Made by a program: the position numbers and the translations under genes. DNA of 64,000 bases. Origin: Synechococcus sp. BO 8801. Lineage in GTDB: Bacteria; Cyanobacteriota; Cyanobacteriia; PCC-6307; Cyanobiaceae. This document shows, one piece after another, positions 44,786-54,281 of the stretch (positions are counted from its first letter, which is position 1; every line of letters starts with the position of its first letter). The stretch covers positions 1 to 64,000 of the forward strand of contig NZ_NQKY01000002.1 of NCBI RefSeq assembly GCF_002252675.1, written 5' to 3'. The notes beneath the pieces were generated by a model that did not search any database, was not told where the DNA came from, and saw only the letters and a list, made by a program, of their open reading frames with translations.

Positions 44786-45679
44786 ATGAACCAGACTCCT
44801 TTGGTGACTGTTGGAATGCCGACGTACAACAGGCCTCAAGAGCTTGAGCGATCTCTCGCCATGATTCGCGCACAGTCTTATCAAAACCTTGATATTGTTG
44901 TCTCAGACAATGCCTCTCCCGATCCCAGTGTTTCACGGCTTGTGTTGGCAAAGTCGCAGCAAGACCCGCGCATCAGGTATTTCCGCCAAGATTCGAATAT
45001 CGGCCCAAGTGCGAATTTTGTTTTTGTTCTGCGTAAGGCCAAGGGCTCTTTTTTTATGTGGGCAGCAGATGATGATGAATGGCACCCATCATTTATCGAA
45101 AAGCTGTTGCAGGCTTTGCTGAGAAATTCTTCCTGCGGCTTGGCTTTCTGCGACTTTGATGTTCGCTACCCCGATGGAACAGCATGCCTTTCCTATGGTT
45201 CGTTCTATCAGGCCTATGAGGACTTTCTTCGCGACACCGGTCCCGGCCGTGTTTCTTCTTATGCCCTTCAGGCTCCTGAACGAGGCAAGGCCAACCTGAT
45301 TTACGGACTTTTCCGACGCGAGGCTTTGATTGACGACTCCGTCGACAGTTACTTTCATTCGAAAGCATGGGGGGCTGACATGCTTTTCGTGTGCGACGTT
45401 CTATCGCGATGGTCATTCAGCCTTGTCCCTGACAAGCTGTATTCGGTAGGCATTCCGTTTCCAGCTCCCGTGCCTGCCGTTGTCGATCAAGCCGTTCCCA
45501 TAACCCATCGCCCTCGGCGCCAGTGGGGATTGGCGATGAGCCACCTGCAATACTTCGCAACCTATTTGCGAATTATGGTACTGGCGCCCGGTTCCAGTCC
45601 GTCGTTGATCGTGAAGTTTCTCTACCGCCTGTTGCCGCTGTCTCTCCGCTGGCTGAAGCAGGATCTCACGGTTCATTGA
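44786..45679 (+). CDS. Family 2 glycosyltransferase
   Basis: GT-A inverting glycosyltransferase: LVTVGMPTYNRPQELERSLAMI, the first acidic motif DIVVSDNASPD, and the metal site FFMWAADDDEWHPSF. The acceptor region with LIYGLFRREALIDD and WGADMLFVCDVLSR follows. A hydrophobic, basic C-terminal tail may associate it with the membrane. It is separated by 81 bases from the methyltransferase upstream, so it may have its own promoter, though none is convincing by eye. This is among the most AT-rich genes in the window. Confidence 0.92.
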   Translation: MNQTPLVTVGMPTYNRPQELERSLAMIRAQSYQNLDIVVSDNASPDPSVSRLVLAKSQQDPRIRYFRQDSNIGPSANFVFVLRKAKGSFFMWAADDDEWHPSFIEKLLQALLRNSSCGLAFCDFDVRYPDGTACLSYGSFYQAYEDFLRDTGPGRVSSYALQAPERGKANLIYGLFRREALIDDSVDSYFHSKAWGADMLFVCDVLSRWSFSLVPDKLYSVGIPFPAPVPAVVDQAVPITHRPRRQWGLAMSHLQYFATYLRIMVLAPGSSPSLIVKFLYRLLPLSLRWLKQDLTVH

Positions 45680-45768
45680 ACGGTGGATCAGTTCCTTCTG
45701 TTTCATGCCTCCTGGTGCCTGAACACGCAACAGGATTCACATGGTGTCCGTCATCCCTGAGGAATCTC

Positions 45769-47373
45769 ATGCAGACGGAGGCTGGCAGCGGAGGTAGTAA
45801 CATCAGCTATAGGAAGCCCCCAGCGGAATACATGGCGCTACTGGATCAGCACGCAAGCAATATCGTTTCCCAGAATGGCGAGGATGGCATTCTCGCAGAG
45901 ATCTTTCGGCGTATCGAGCCTCGATCAAGGAGGTGTGTGGAATTTGGTGCCTGGGACGGCAAGCATCTGAGCAACACGTGGGCGCTTTGGCACGAGTCGG
46001 GTTGGTCTGCCGTGCTCATCGAAGGTGACCGTGAGCGATTCCTGCAACTTGAGCAGTCAATCACCAGCTTTCCCTCGGTGACAGCTGTCCATGCGTTCGT
46101 CGCGGCCACTGGTCCCAACACCTTGGACAGACTGCTGAGCAGGGAGGGGGTGTCCCCTGATGGTGTGGATCTTCTGTCGATTGATATTGATGGCGACGAT
46201 TATCATGTCTGGTCATCCCTGACCACGTATAGACCCAGGGTCGTTGTCGTTGAATACAATCCAACGATCCCGCCTGAGCTTGATCTTGTGCAGCGACAGG
46301 GGGAGTATTTCGGCGCCTCCGCAGCCGCATTGACGCGCCTGGCCAGGGAGAAGGGCTATGGACTGGCAGCTTGCACGGCCACCAATTGCATCTATGTACA
46401 TCGGGATGACTTTGCCGCCCTCGGCATCCCTGAGCTCGACCTGTGCACTGGTTTTGACAGGAGCCAGTTGTGTTATGTCATCAACGCCTATGACGGCCGA
46501 ACGTTTCTGGCGACCAAGCCTGTCTACTCGCGTCCTTTGCCGCTGGCCTCTTTTGCCTATTGGTGGGAGAGGTTGAGGCAGAATCTCCTCGCTGCGGCCG
46601 GTGAGACGATCCTTCCGGTTGAGGATTTGCAGCCCGTCAGCCTGGTGCTGGAGTCGACCCTGCGGCGCCGCAGCCTCAAGGACCGTGTGATGGCCACCTT
46701 GTCCCGGACGATCACCATGTCCTCGGATCACATCGTGTCCCTTGTGACGGCCCTGCCCCCGTATCGGCTGGTTGGGCGCCTCGTTCAGGCCCTGCAGCGG
46801 CGGGCGATGGACCGCGAACTGATCAGGGCCTGGCGGCACTCGGGCAGTCCGGTCCCGCCACCCCATCTCTACAAGCAGAAGCTGCTGACCAGCTATGCCT
46901 CTCGCTACCGACTTTCAACGCTGGTGGAAACAGGAACCTATCTTGGTGACATGGTCTTTTCTCTGCGCAAGCGCTTTAAGACCATCATTTCCATCGAGCT
47001 CAGCTCTGAGCTCTGTGCGCGGGCCCAGCAGCGCCTCCGAGAGTTCCCCCATGTCTCCATTATCGAAGGGGACAGCTCCGAGGTTCTTCCCGACATTCTT
47101 GATGGCTTGAAGGTTCCTACGCTCTTCTGGCTTGACGGCCATTACTCGGCTGGAAATACGGCACTCGGCGAGCGTGAAACACCCGTGTCTGCAGAGATGG
47201 AAGCCATCCTCAACCATCCGGTTCCCGGCCATGTCGTGCTGATCGATGATGCCCGCAACTTTGATGGCACCCACGATTACCCCACGCTCTCCTCGCTCAG
47301 GGATTATGTCCACGGGGCCTATCCTAAGGCTGATTTCTCCGTGAAGGACGACGTCATCCGCATCGTGCTCTGA
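45769..47373 (+). CDS. Two-domain methyltransferase (FkbM-like plus second SAM domain)
   Basis: Two Rossmann methyltransferase-like domains in one 534-residue chain. The first (residues about 30-220) has SQNGEDGILAEIFRRIEPRSR, CVEFGAWDGKHLSNTWALW, VLIEGDRERF and LLSIDIDGDDYHVW, resembling the FkbM type. The second (from about residue 380) has LVETGTYLGDMVFSLRKRF, IISIELSSELCARAQQRL, LFWLDGHYSAG and VVLIDDARNFDGTHDYP. The linker is helical and basic. The ATG at 45769 has GAGGA five bases upstream; the frame stays open back into the glycosyltransferase gene but lacks a better start. It may carry out two methylations on the same glycan. Confidence 0.8.
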   Translation: MQTEAGSGGSNISYRKPPAEYMALLDQHASNIVSQNGEDGILAEIFRRIEPRSRRCVEFGAWDGKHLSNTWALWHESGWSAVLIEGDRERFLQLEQSITSFPSVTAVHAFVAATGPNTLDRLLSREGVSPDGVDLLSIDIDGDDYHVWSSLTTYRPRVVVVEYNPTIPPELDLVQRQGEYFGASAAALTRLAREKGYGLAACTATNCIYVHRDDFAALGIPELDLCTGFDRSQLCYVINAYDGRTFLATKPVYSRPLPLASFAYWWERLRQNLLAAAGETILPVEDLQPVSLVLESTLRRRSLKDRVMATLSRTITMSSDHIVSLVTALPPYRLVGRLVQALQRRAMDRELIRAWRHSGSPVPPPHLYKQKLLTSYASRYRLSTLVETGTYLGDMVFSLRKRFKTIISIELSSELCARAQQRLREFPHVSIIEGDSSEVLPDILDGLKVPTLFWLDGHYSAGNTALGERETPVSAEMEAILNHPVPGHVVLIDDARNFDGTHDYPTLSSLRDYVHGAYPKADFSVKDDVIRIVL

Positions 47374-47382
47374 GGTAGGACA

Positions 47383-48393
47383 TTGGCTGATCCCCTCGTT
47401 TCCGTCCTGCTTCCTGTCTATAACTGCGAGCGTTATCTAGCCGACGCTATCGATAGCATCCTTTCCCAGACCTTCTGTGACTTCGAGTTCATCATCATTG
47501 ACGATGGGTCCACGGACCGATCTTCTGAGGTGATGGCTGGCTTCAGGGATCAGCGGATCAGGATCATCCAGCAAGAGAATTGCGGGCTGGCCGCCACACT
47601 CAATCGAGGCATTGGTCTTGCCACCGGCAAGTACATCGCTCGCCAGGACCAGGACGACCTCTCCTACCCCGAGCGTCTGGGTCAACAGGTCGACTTCATG
47701 GAGGCCCATCCTGATTGTGTGTTGCTCGGTACCTGGGCACAGATCATGGAGATTGACCGTGCCGTCAATCGCTTCCACCGCCATCCGGTCGATGAAGCGG
47801 AGCTTCGGTATCTGATGTTGTTCAACAACCCGTTCGTCCACAGCTCCGTCATGCTGCGCCGGACCGCACTTGCCCAAGTCGGTGGTTACACGACGGACCC
47901 GGAGCGGCAGCCTCCGGAGGACTTCGAGCTCTGGTCACGCCTTGCCCGTGCGGGAGGGATCGCCAACCTCGGCGAGGTTCTGCTCGCCTACAGGGAGATC
48001 CCCGGCAGCATGTCGCGCGTCGGTCCGGCCCCATTCCGCCGTCGCCTGATCACGATCTGTTCAGAGAACCTTGCGGCCGCCTCGGGCCTTTCCGCTGACG
48101 ATCCCGATATCCGGGCCATCGCGGCCCTCACCCACGGGGGGGTGGAGGAGGTTTCCACCCGTCCCGATTTCTCCCGGATGCAGTCCATCCTCCTGGGCGC
48201 CATTCAGGCCTCGGCGGCCGAGTCCCTCGCCGCGTCCCTGCGCCAGGATGCGCTGGCCCGCGTCCAGGCGATGCAGGCCGGCTGGATGGTGCGGGAGTCA
48301 CCGGCCTATGACCTCCTGCACAGGTCGGGACCCTTCCGGGCTCTCGCCAAGCGCCTCTGGCGCCTGGCGCAACGGCTCAGGGGGCCCCAATGA
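47383..48393 (+). CDS. Family 2 glycosyltransferase
   Basis: GT2 enzyme with LVSVLLPVYNCERYLADAIDSILSQTF, FEFIIIDDGSTDRSSEVM, the nucleotide-sugar metal site GKYIARQDQDDLSYPERL, then NNPFVHSSVMLRRTAL and PPEDFELWSRLARAGG, the usual acceptor/base region. A C-terminal helical extension of about 100 residues follows. The start is a TTG at 47383 with GAGG seven bases upstream. Its stop overlaps the next ATG by four bases. The donor and acceptor are unknown. Confidence 0.93.
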   Translation: MADPLVSVLLPVYNCERYLADAIDSILSQTFCDFEFIIIDDGSTDRSSEVMAGFRDQRIRIIQQENCGLAATLNRGIGLATGKYIARQDQDDLSYPERLGQQVDFMEAHPDCVLLGTWAQIMEIDRAVNRFHRHPVDEAELRYLMLFNNPFVHSSVMLRRTALAQVGGYTTDPERQPPEDFELWSRLARAGGIANLGEVLLAYREIPGSMSRVGPAPFRRRLITICSENLAAASGLSADDPDIRAIAALTHGGVEEVSTRPDFSRMQSILLGAIQASAAESLAASLRQDALARVQAMQAGWMVRESPAYDLLHRSGPFRALAKRLWRLAQRLRGPQ

Positions 48394-49325
48394 AGACCAT
48401 CGTCATCGGCGGTGCCGGGTTCATCGGTTCCCTGGTCAGCCAGGCTCTGATCGCCTCCGGCCGGGAGGTGACCGTCGTGGGACGGCGTCCCCCAGGTGCC
48501 CACACGGCCGCCCTGGCTTGCGCTTATCGCTGTGCCGATCTCGGTAACCGGGCCCAGATGCGGGAGATCCTCGAGCCGGGCTGTGAAGTGATCGACCTGG
48601 CCTATGCCACCGTCCCCAAGACCAGCTACGGCGACCCCGTCTTCGATCTGCTCGCCAATCTGCCCGGCAGCGTCGGCTTGCTTGAGGAGGCGATGGCCGT
48701 GGGGGTCCGCCGTCTGCTGCTCGTTTCCTCCGGGGGCACGGTCTACGGCCCCCCTTGCACCCTGCCGATTCCGGAATCCCACCCGACGGCCCCCATCAGC
48801 CCCTACGGCATCACCAAGCTGACCATCGATCACTACGCCCTGATGTTCCATCACACTCGCGACCTGCCGGTGGTGGTGGTGCGGCCGGCCAATGCCTACG
48901 GCGTCCAGCAGCGTTCCCGGACCGGCCAGGGTTTCCTCGCCGCAGCCATCGACGCCATCATTTCGCGACGCGAGATCGAGATCTATGGTGATGCCGGAAC
49001 CATCCGCGACTACATTCACGTCAGTGATGTGGCCAGCGGCATTCTTGCGGCCCTGGACTTCGGGAAAGATGGTGAAATCTATAACCTGGGCACCGGCATC
49101 GGCGCCAGCAATCTCGATGTGATCGCCCTGCTTCGCCCGTTGGCCGAGGCGGCCGGACACACCATCCAGGTTCGCCATCTGCCCTCACGGCGATTCGATG
49201 TGGAGGCCAATGTGCTGGATGCCCGGAAGCTTTGCTCCGCCTGCGGATGGCGTCCGGATGTATCTCTCCAGCGTGGTCTCGCAGAGATGTGGGATCATGC
49301 CCTGATGGCGTCCTCCACCATCTGA
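48390..49325 (+). CDS. NAD-dependent sugar epimerase/dehydratase
   Basis: Extended short-chain dehydrogenase acting on a nucleotide sugar. The NAD-binding IVIGGAGFIGSLVSQALIA is at the N-terminus, the catalytic site includes LLLVSSGGTVYGPP and the YxxxK motif SPYGITKLTIDHYAL, and VVVVRPANAYGVQQ, EIYGDAGTIRDYIHVSDVASGIL and NLGTGIGASNLDVIALL follow. It is most like a UDP-glucose 4-epimerase of the surface-polysaccharide kind but is distinct from the galE product at 53120-54223. It overlaps the preceding glycosyltransferase by four bases. Confidence 0.92.
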   Translation: MKTIVIGGAGFIGSLVSQALIASGREVTVVGRRPPGAHTAALACAYRCADLGNRAQMREILEPGCEVIDLAYATVPKTSYGDPVFDLLANLPGSVGLLEEAMAVGVRRLLLVSSGGTVYGPPCTLPIPESHPTAPISPYGITKLTIDHYALMFHHTRDLPVVVVRPANAYGVQQRSRTGQGFLAAAIDAIISRREIEIYGDAGTIRDYIHVSDVASGILAALDFGKDGEIYNLGTGIGASNLDVIALLRPLAEAAGHTIQVRHLPSRRFDVEANVLDARKLCSACGWRPDVSLQRGLAEMWDHALMASSTI

Positions 49326-49355
49326 GGACTCCCCCTGCCCGCCCGATTCACAACC

Positions 49356-50102
49356 ATGGGACTCCTTACTCGGCTGCTGGATCTGCGTGGGTCCTCCGCC
49401 GAACGTTCGACATCCCTGGATCCCTTCCTCAGCACCGCCAATCCCTCCCGCAATCCTGCCTGTGGGGAGTTTGAGGTGGACGGCTGGGTCACCTCCGCGT
49501 TCGTGGCCCGCACCCTGGTTCCCGTCGTCGGCGTCCATCCCTTCCCCCTCCAGGAACTGATGCTGATGACGGCGACGGTGTGTCGCTTCCAGCCCTCCCT
49601 GATCTTCGAATGGGGCACCAACATCGGCAAATCGGCGCGGATCTTCCATGAAATCGCCCAGTATTTCCATATCCCCACCACCATCCATTCCTGCGATCTC
49701 CCCGACGATGTCGACCACGTGGAACACCCCCACGCCCAGCGGGGCGCCATGGTGCGTGGCCTGGAGGGTGTCCAGCTGCACCAGGGAGACGGCCTGACCA
49801 CCTCCCTGGGCCTCTGGGAGCGGGCGGGGCGTCCCCCTTCTCCCCTCTTCTTCCTCGATGGCGACCACAGCCACGCCAGCGTCAGGCGTGAGATCGACGG
49901 GATCCTGGCGGCCGTCCCCGACCCGGTGCTGCTGCTGCACGACACCTTCCTCCAGTCCCCCCAGTCCGGCTACAACGTCGGGCCCCGCCAGGCCGTCGAG
50001 GAGTCCCTGGCCGCTTACCCCGGCCGCTTCCAGGCGGTGCATTCCGGGCTCAGCCTGCCGGGCATGACCCTGCTTTACTCCACCGCCCCGGCAGCGGCGT
50101 AG
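49356..50102 (+). CDS. Class I SAM methyltransferase-like protein (Methyltransf_24/CmcI type)
   Basis: A 248-residue protein with LQELMLMTATVCRFQPSLIFEWGTNIGKSARIF as its SAM motif. IHSCDLPDDVDHVEHPHAQRGAM, VQLHQGDGLTTSLGLWE and the catalytic-loop LFFLDGDHSHASVRREIDGILAAV follow, then VLLLHDTFLQSPQSGYNVGPRQAVEE. This pattern is seen in class I methyltransferases of glycan clusters. It starts at an ATG 30 bases after the epimerase stop. The substrate is not known. Confidence 0.82.
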   Translation: MGLLTRLLDLRGSSAERSTSLDPFLSTANPSRNPACGEFEVDGWVTSAFVARTLVPVVGVHPFPLQELMLMTATVCRFQPSLIFEWGTNIGKSARIFHEIAQYFHIPTTIHSCDLPDDVDHVEHPHAQRGAMVRGLEGVQLHQGDGLTTSLGLWERAGRPPSPLFFLDGDHSHASVRREIDGILAAVPDPVLLLHDTFLQSPQSGYNVGPRQAVEESLAAYPGRFQAVHSGLSLPGMTLLYSTAPAAA

Positions 50103-50125
50103 GTTCGCCCCAGCCCCGCCGGCCC

Positions 50126-51421
50126 ATGAAGATCCTCCATACGGTCGAGTCCTATCTGCCGGCCCGCCATGGCATGTCGGAGGTGGTGCGGCAGATCTCC
50201 GAGCGGCTGGTGGCCCGGGGCCACGACGTCACCGTCGCCACCCGCTCCGACCCGGCCCGCACCGGCGACAGCATCGAGGGGGTGAAGGTCAGGGGCTTCG
50301 ATGTGCAGGGGAAGAGTGCGGTGGGGGTCTGGGGGGATGTCTCCGGCTACCAGCGTTACCTGCTCGGCTCCGATGCCGACGTCATCGTCAATTTCGCGGC
50401 GCAGCAGTGGGCCACCGATCTGATGCTGCCGCTGCTGCCCTAGCTGAAGGCCCGCAAGGTGTTTGTCCCCACAGGGTTCTCCGCCCTGGGCGACCCCACC
50501 TTCGCCGGCTACTTCGCCGCCATGGGCGAATGGATGCGCAGCTATGACACCTGTGTCTTTCTTTCGGACTCCTACCGCGACATCGATTTCGCCCGCCGTG
50601 AGGGTGTCGATCGCATCGCCATCATTCCCAACGGGGCGGCGGCGGAGGAGTTCGTCCGTCCCCGGGATCCCGCCCTGCGGGCCCGGCTCGGCATCCCCGA
50701 AGACGATCTCCTGATCCTGCATGTCTCCGGCTACCTGTCGGTGGCCAAGGGGCAGGCCGAGGCCCTCGAGATCTTCTCCCGCTCCCAGCTGCGCCAGGCC
50801 ACCCTGCTGCTGGTCAGCCCGGATTTCTCCCAGTCCCTGGCCCGTTCCCTGACGCCGCGGCAGCTGGCCCGGGGCCTTTACCACCTGCTGCGGGGCAAGG
50901 GGCTCCGGGCCCTCGCCTTCCCCACCCAGCTGCAGGTGATGAAGCGCCTCAACCGGCGTCGCAACGCGGCGGCCGGCCGCCAGGTCCTCGGCCATGCCCT
51001 CTCCCGCGAGGACACGGTGAGCGCCTTCCTCGAGGCCGACCTGCTGCTGTTCCCCTCCTGGATCGAGTGCTCCCCCCTGGTGCTGTTCGAAGCGGCCGCC
51101 TCCCACACGCCGTTCCTGGTCACGCCGGTGGGTAATGCGGCCGAGATCATCGCCTGGACCGGGGGAGGCGAGCTGCTGCCCGGCGAGCGCAGTGACGACC
51201 GGGAAGGCAGTGTGCGGGCCGATGTGGCCGCCGGAACCCAGCGGCTGGAGGCCCTGGTGGCCGATGCTCCCGGCCGCCGCCGGATGGCCGACTCCGCCCA
51301 CCGGGCCTGGCAGGCCCACTTCACCTGGGAGCGGATCGCCGACCAGTACGAACGGCTGTACCGCTCCCTTCTGGATGGTGAGGCGATCCACGACCAGTTC
51401 CCGGCTCCCCCCCAGCTCTGA
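50126..51421 (+). pseudogene. Family 4 glycosyltransferase interrupted by an in-frame TAG
   Basis: The combined frame gives a GT-B glycosyltransferase: KILHTVESYLPARHGMSEVVRQISERLVARGHDVTVATR in the acceptor domain, and IAIIPNGAAAEEF, ILHVSGYLSVAKGQAEAL, FLEADLLLFPSWIECSPLVLFEAAASHTPFLVT in the donor domain, including the EX7E-like region. Codon TAG at 50441-50443 cuts it after LMLPLLP; the same frame then continues LKARKVFVPTGFSALGD without further stops to 51421. A CAG-to-TAG change would explain it. The second part could be started at a GTG (50459), but it would lack most of the acceptor domain. Confidence 0.82.
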
Positions 51422-52323
51422 TGCGCCTCCTCACCCTGATCTTCTCCAAGGATCGGCCGCTGCAGCTGCAGGCGACCCTGGCCTCGTTCGCCCTGCACTG
51501 CCGGGAGGCGGCGCAGACGCCGATCACGGTGCTCTACCGGGCCAGCTCTGAGCCGTTCTCCCGCGGGTACGCCCAGCTGCGGGCGGAGTTCCAGGGCCGG
51601 CTCCTGATCGACTGGGTGGAGGAGCGCTCCTTTCGCCACGATCTGCTGGCCTGCCTGCGGCAACCACCGGCCCCGTCCCGCTGGCGCCGGATCCTGGATC
51701 GGCTGCGGCTGCGCTCCTGGCGTCCGCGCTGTGACCAGCTGCTGTTTCTCGTCGATGACAACATCTTCGTGCGGCCCTTTTCGCTGGGATCGATCGTGGA
51801 GGCCCTGGAGCAGCAGCCCTCCGTCATCGGCTTCTCCCTGCGCGTCGGCCGCAACACCACGCGCTGCTATTCGATGAACTGTGCCCAGCCGCTGCCGGAT
51901 TTCCAGCCGGTGGCTTCGGGTCTGCGCTTTCGCTGGGTGGGCCAGACCGGCGACTTCGGCTACCCGGTCGAGGTGTCCAGTTCCGTCTACCGCCTCGCCG
52001 ATCTGATCGGCCTGCTGCGGACGCTCCCCTACACCAACCCCAACCGCCTGGAACAGGTGCTCTCCTCCTCCAGTTCCCTCTTCGCCCTGGGCAAGCCTGA
52101 CCTGCTCTGCTTCGAGCAGTCGGTGGCCTTCTGCGCACCCATCAACAAGGTGCAGACGATCCTCGACAACCGGGCCGGCGCCTCGGATGACTACTCCAGC
52201 GAGGCCCTGCTCGAACGCTTCCTCGCGGGGCAGCGGGTGGATGTGGCGGCCCTGAAGGATTTCGTTCCCCGGGCCGCCCACGAGGAGATCGAGCTTCCCC
52301 TGCAGTCCGCTTCGGCGCTGTGA
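51421..52323 (+). CDS. Predicted GT-A glycosyltransferase (unassigned family)
   Basis: The beginning, LLTLIFSKDRPLQLQATLASFALH, and the acidic motif QLLFLVDDNIFVRPFSLGSIVEAL fit a nucleotide-diphospho-sugar transferase fold, but I cannot place it in a numbered family. An Arg-rich stretch (RWRRILDRLRLRSWRPRCDQ) lies in the middle. Later conserved-looking parts are GFSLRVGRNTTRCYSMN and FRWVGQTGDFGYPVEVSSSVYR. The ATG shares one base with the preceding stop (TGATG), and the stop overlaps the next start. The position among glycosyltransferases supports a role in the same glycan. Confidence 0.65.
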   Translation: MRLLTLIFSKDRPLQLQATLASFALHCREAAQTPITVLYRASSEPFSRGYAQLRAEFQGRLLIDWVEERSFRHDLLACLRQPPAPSRWRRILDRLRLRSWRPRCDQLLFLVDDNIFVRPFSLGSIVEALEQQPSVIGFSLRVGRNTTRCYSMNCAQPLPDFQPVASGLRFRWVGQTGDFGYPVEVSSSVYRLADLIGLLRTLPYTNPNRLEQVLSSSSSLFALGKPDLLCFEQSVAFCAPINKVQTILDNRAGASDDYSSEALLERFLAGQRVDVAALKDFVPRAAHEEIELPLQSASAL

Positions 52324-53138
52324 CCGCGCCCATCGCGACCCTGCTCTGCATGAAGGGGGACACCCCTGCGGCCCTGGCCCTGCGGGCCATCCGCAGCACG
52401 GCCGCCAGCCTGGCCCCCGGCGATGTCCTCTACCTGCGGGTGGATGGGGGGACCCTCAGCGATCCAGAGCTGTTCCGTGCCGCCGCCGCCCCCGCCCGGC
52501 TGGTGCTCCGGGAGGCCGCCGAGGGACGGGGGCTGGCCCACGGCCTCAACCAGCTGGTGGAGGAGGTGCTGCGCGACCCCGCTATCGGCCTGATCGCGCG
52601 GATGGATGCCGACGACGAATCCCTTCCCGGAAGGATGGAGCGCCAGCGCCGGTTCCTGGCGGAGCACCGGCAGGTCGACATCCTTGGCACGGCCTGCCAC
52701 GAGGTCGATGAGCACGGCGCCTATCTGCAGCTCAAGCGCATGCCCCTGAGCCACCGGGCGATTGTGGCCACCTTGCCGCGCAGCAACCCCCTGAACCACC
52801 CCACGGTGATGCTGCGGCGCCGTGTCTTTGAATCCGGCCTGCGGTACCGGGAGGATGTGAAACGCACCGAGGACTATCACCTCTGGATCTCGGCGGCGGG
52901 ATCGGGTTTCGTGTTCGCGAACCTGGCGGAACCGCTGCTGAACTTCCAGCGGGATTCCGGGTTCTTCGGGCGCCGTGGTGGCTGGCGGCAGGCCTGGGCC
53001 GACCTGCATGTGCGGATCCGGGCGATGCGGGAGCTGCGGTTGTTTTCAGCGCCCAACCTGCTGTGGGCCATGGCGGCCTTCGGCCTGCGCCTCCTGCCGG
53101 CGGTCCTGCAGAAATGGCTCTACCTCCGGCTGCGGTAA
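52320..53138 (+). CDS. Family 2 glycosyltransferase
   Basis: GT2-like enzyme of 272 residues: IATLLCMKGDTPAALALRAIRST at the N-terminus, the metal-binding IARMDADDESLPGRMERQRRFL, LNHPTVMLRRRVFESGLRY and the acidic catalytic region RTEDYHLWISAAG. The C-terminal 50 residues are basic and hydrophobic, suggesting membrane association. The start is a GTG overlapping the preceding stop by four bases. It ends the plus-strand polysaccharide array and converges on galE, with coding ends overlapping by 19 bases. Confidence 0.9.
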   Translation: MTAPIATLLCMKGDTPAALALRAIRSTAASLAPGDVLYLRVDGGTLSDPELFRAAAAPARLVLREAAEGRGLAHGLNQLVEEVLRDPAIGLIARMDADDESLPGRMERQRRFLAEHRQVDILGTACHEVDEHGAYLQLKRMPLSHRAIVATLPRSNPLNHPTVMLRRRVFESGLRYREDVKRTEDYHLWISAAGSGFVFANLAEPLLNFQRDSGFFGRRGGWRQAWADLHVRIRAMRELRLFSAPNLLWAMAAFGLRLLPAVLQKWLYLRLR

Positions 53139-54223
53139 CCGTGCCGGTTCTGCTGTCGCCAGGCCCAGCCATCACGGCAGATGTCCTCCAGATTGCGGGT
53201 GGTGGACCAGCCCAGCAGCTGCTGCGCCGCGGTTGAATCGGCCACACTCTCCGCCACATCGCCGGGCCTGCGGGGCGCGAATTCGTAGGCCACCGGAGCG
53301 CCGTTGATCCGCTCGAAGGCCTCGATCATTTCGAGCACGGAGTGTCCCTGACCGCTGCCGAGATTCAGGGTGAGGATCTGTTCGTCCGTCGTCAGGAGCA
53401 GATCCAGGGCCTGCCTGTGGCCCTCGGCCAGATCCATCACATGGATGAAGTCACGGATGCCGGTGCCATCGGGTGTGGGCCAGTCGGAGCCGAAGATCTG
53501 CACGTGGGACCGGAGTCCCATGGCCACCTGGGTGATCAGGGGGAACAGGTTGGAGGGCACCCCGTTGGGGTCTTCGCCGATGCGTCCGCTGGGGTGCGCT
53601 CCCACGGGGTTGAAGTAGCGCAGCCTGGCCATCCGCCAACCCGGTTCGCTGGCGGCCGTGTCGGCCAGCATCCGCTCCACCGCCGCCTTGGTCTGTCCGT
53701 AGGGATTCGCCGGCTGGACACAGGCGCTCTCAGGGATCGGCAGCTCCTGCGGGCAGCCGTAGAGCGCGGCGGTGCTGCTGAAAACGATCGTCCGGCAGCC
53801 GTGGCGCCGCATCGCCTCGAGCAGGCAGCGGGTGCCTTCGACGTTCACGTGCCAGTAGCTCAGCGGCTCCTGGATCGAGTCACCCACGGCCTTGAGGCCG
53901 GCGAAATGCAGCACGGCCGCCACGTCCCCGCCGCCGCTGGCGCGGAACGCCCCATCGAGGGCCTCCGGGCTTCGGATGTCACCGTTGATGAAGCGCAGCA
54001 GGCGATCACCCGTGGCGGTTTCCCAGGCCTGATGCACGCCGTCCTGATCAACAGCGTGCCGGCAGGGGCTGAGCTGGCAGAGTTCCGCCACCCGGTGGAG
54101 CGCTTCGACGCTGCTGTTATGCAGGTTGTCGATGACAACCACGTCGTGGCCGGCACCGATCATCACCAGACAGGTGTGACTGCCAATGAAGCCAGCCCCT
54201 CCAGTGATCAGTACAGTCGCCAA
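53120..54223 (-). CDS. galE: UDP-glucose 4-epimerase
   Basis: GalE interconverts UDP-glucose and UDP-galactose, supplying galactose for surface glycans. The NAD site is VLITGGAGFIGSHTCLVMIGAGHDVVVIDNL. Further motifs are VLHFAGLKAVGDSIQEPLSYW, the catalytic Ser/Thr strand IVFSSTAALYGCP, YxxxK in NPYGQTKAAVERML, and the substrate loop LRYFNPVGAHPSGRIGEDPNGVPSNLFPLITQVA, then IRDFIHVMDLAEGHRQAL. The length of 367 residues is slightly above the bacterial norm. It lies downstream of the sugar-phosphate transferase on the minus strand, 58 bases away. Confidence 0.96.
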   Translation of the reverse strand: MATVLITGGAGFIGSHTCLVMIGAGHDVVVIDNLHNSSVEALHRVAELCQLSPCRHAVDQDGVHQAWETATGDRLLRFINGDIRSPEALDGAFRASGGGDVAAVLHFAGLKAVGDSIQEPLSYWHVNVEGTRCLLEAMRRHGCRTIVFSSTAALYGCPQELPIPESACVQPANPYGQTKAAVERMLADTAASEPGWRMARLRYFNPVGAHPSGRIGEDPNGVPSNLFPLITQVAMGLRSHVQIFGSDWPTPDGTGIRDFIHVMDLAEGHRQALDLLLTTDEQILTLNLGSGQGHSVLEMIEAFERINGAPVAYEFAPRRPGDVAESVADSTAAQQLLGWSTTRNLEDICRDGWAWRQQNRHGYRSRR

Positions 54224-54281
54224 GGACCATGACCAAGGGTTGGTGATCCTACGCGGTTAGGGGCCGTCCATCCCGTGAGAC

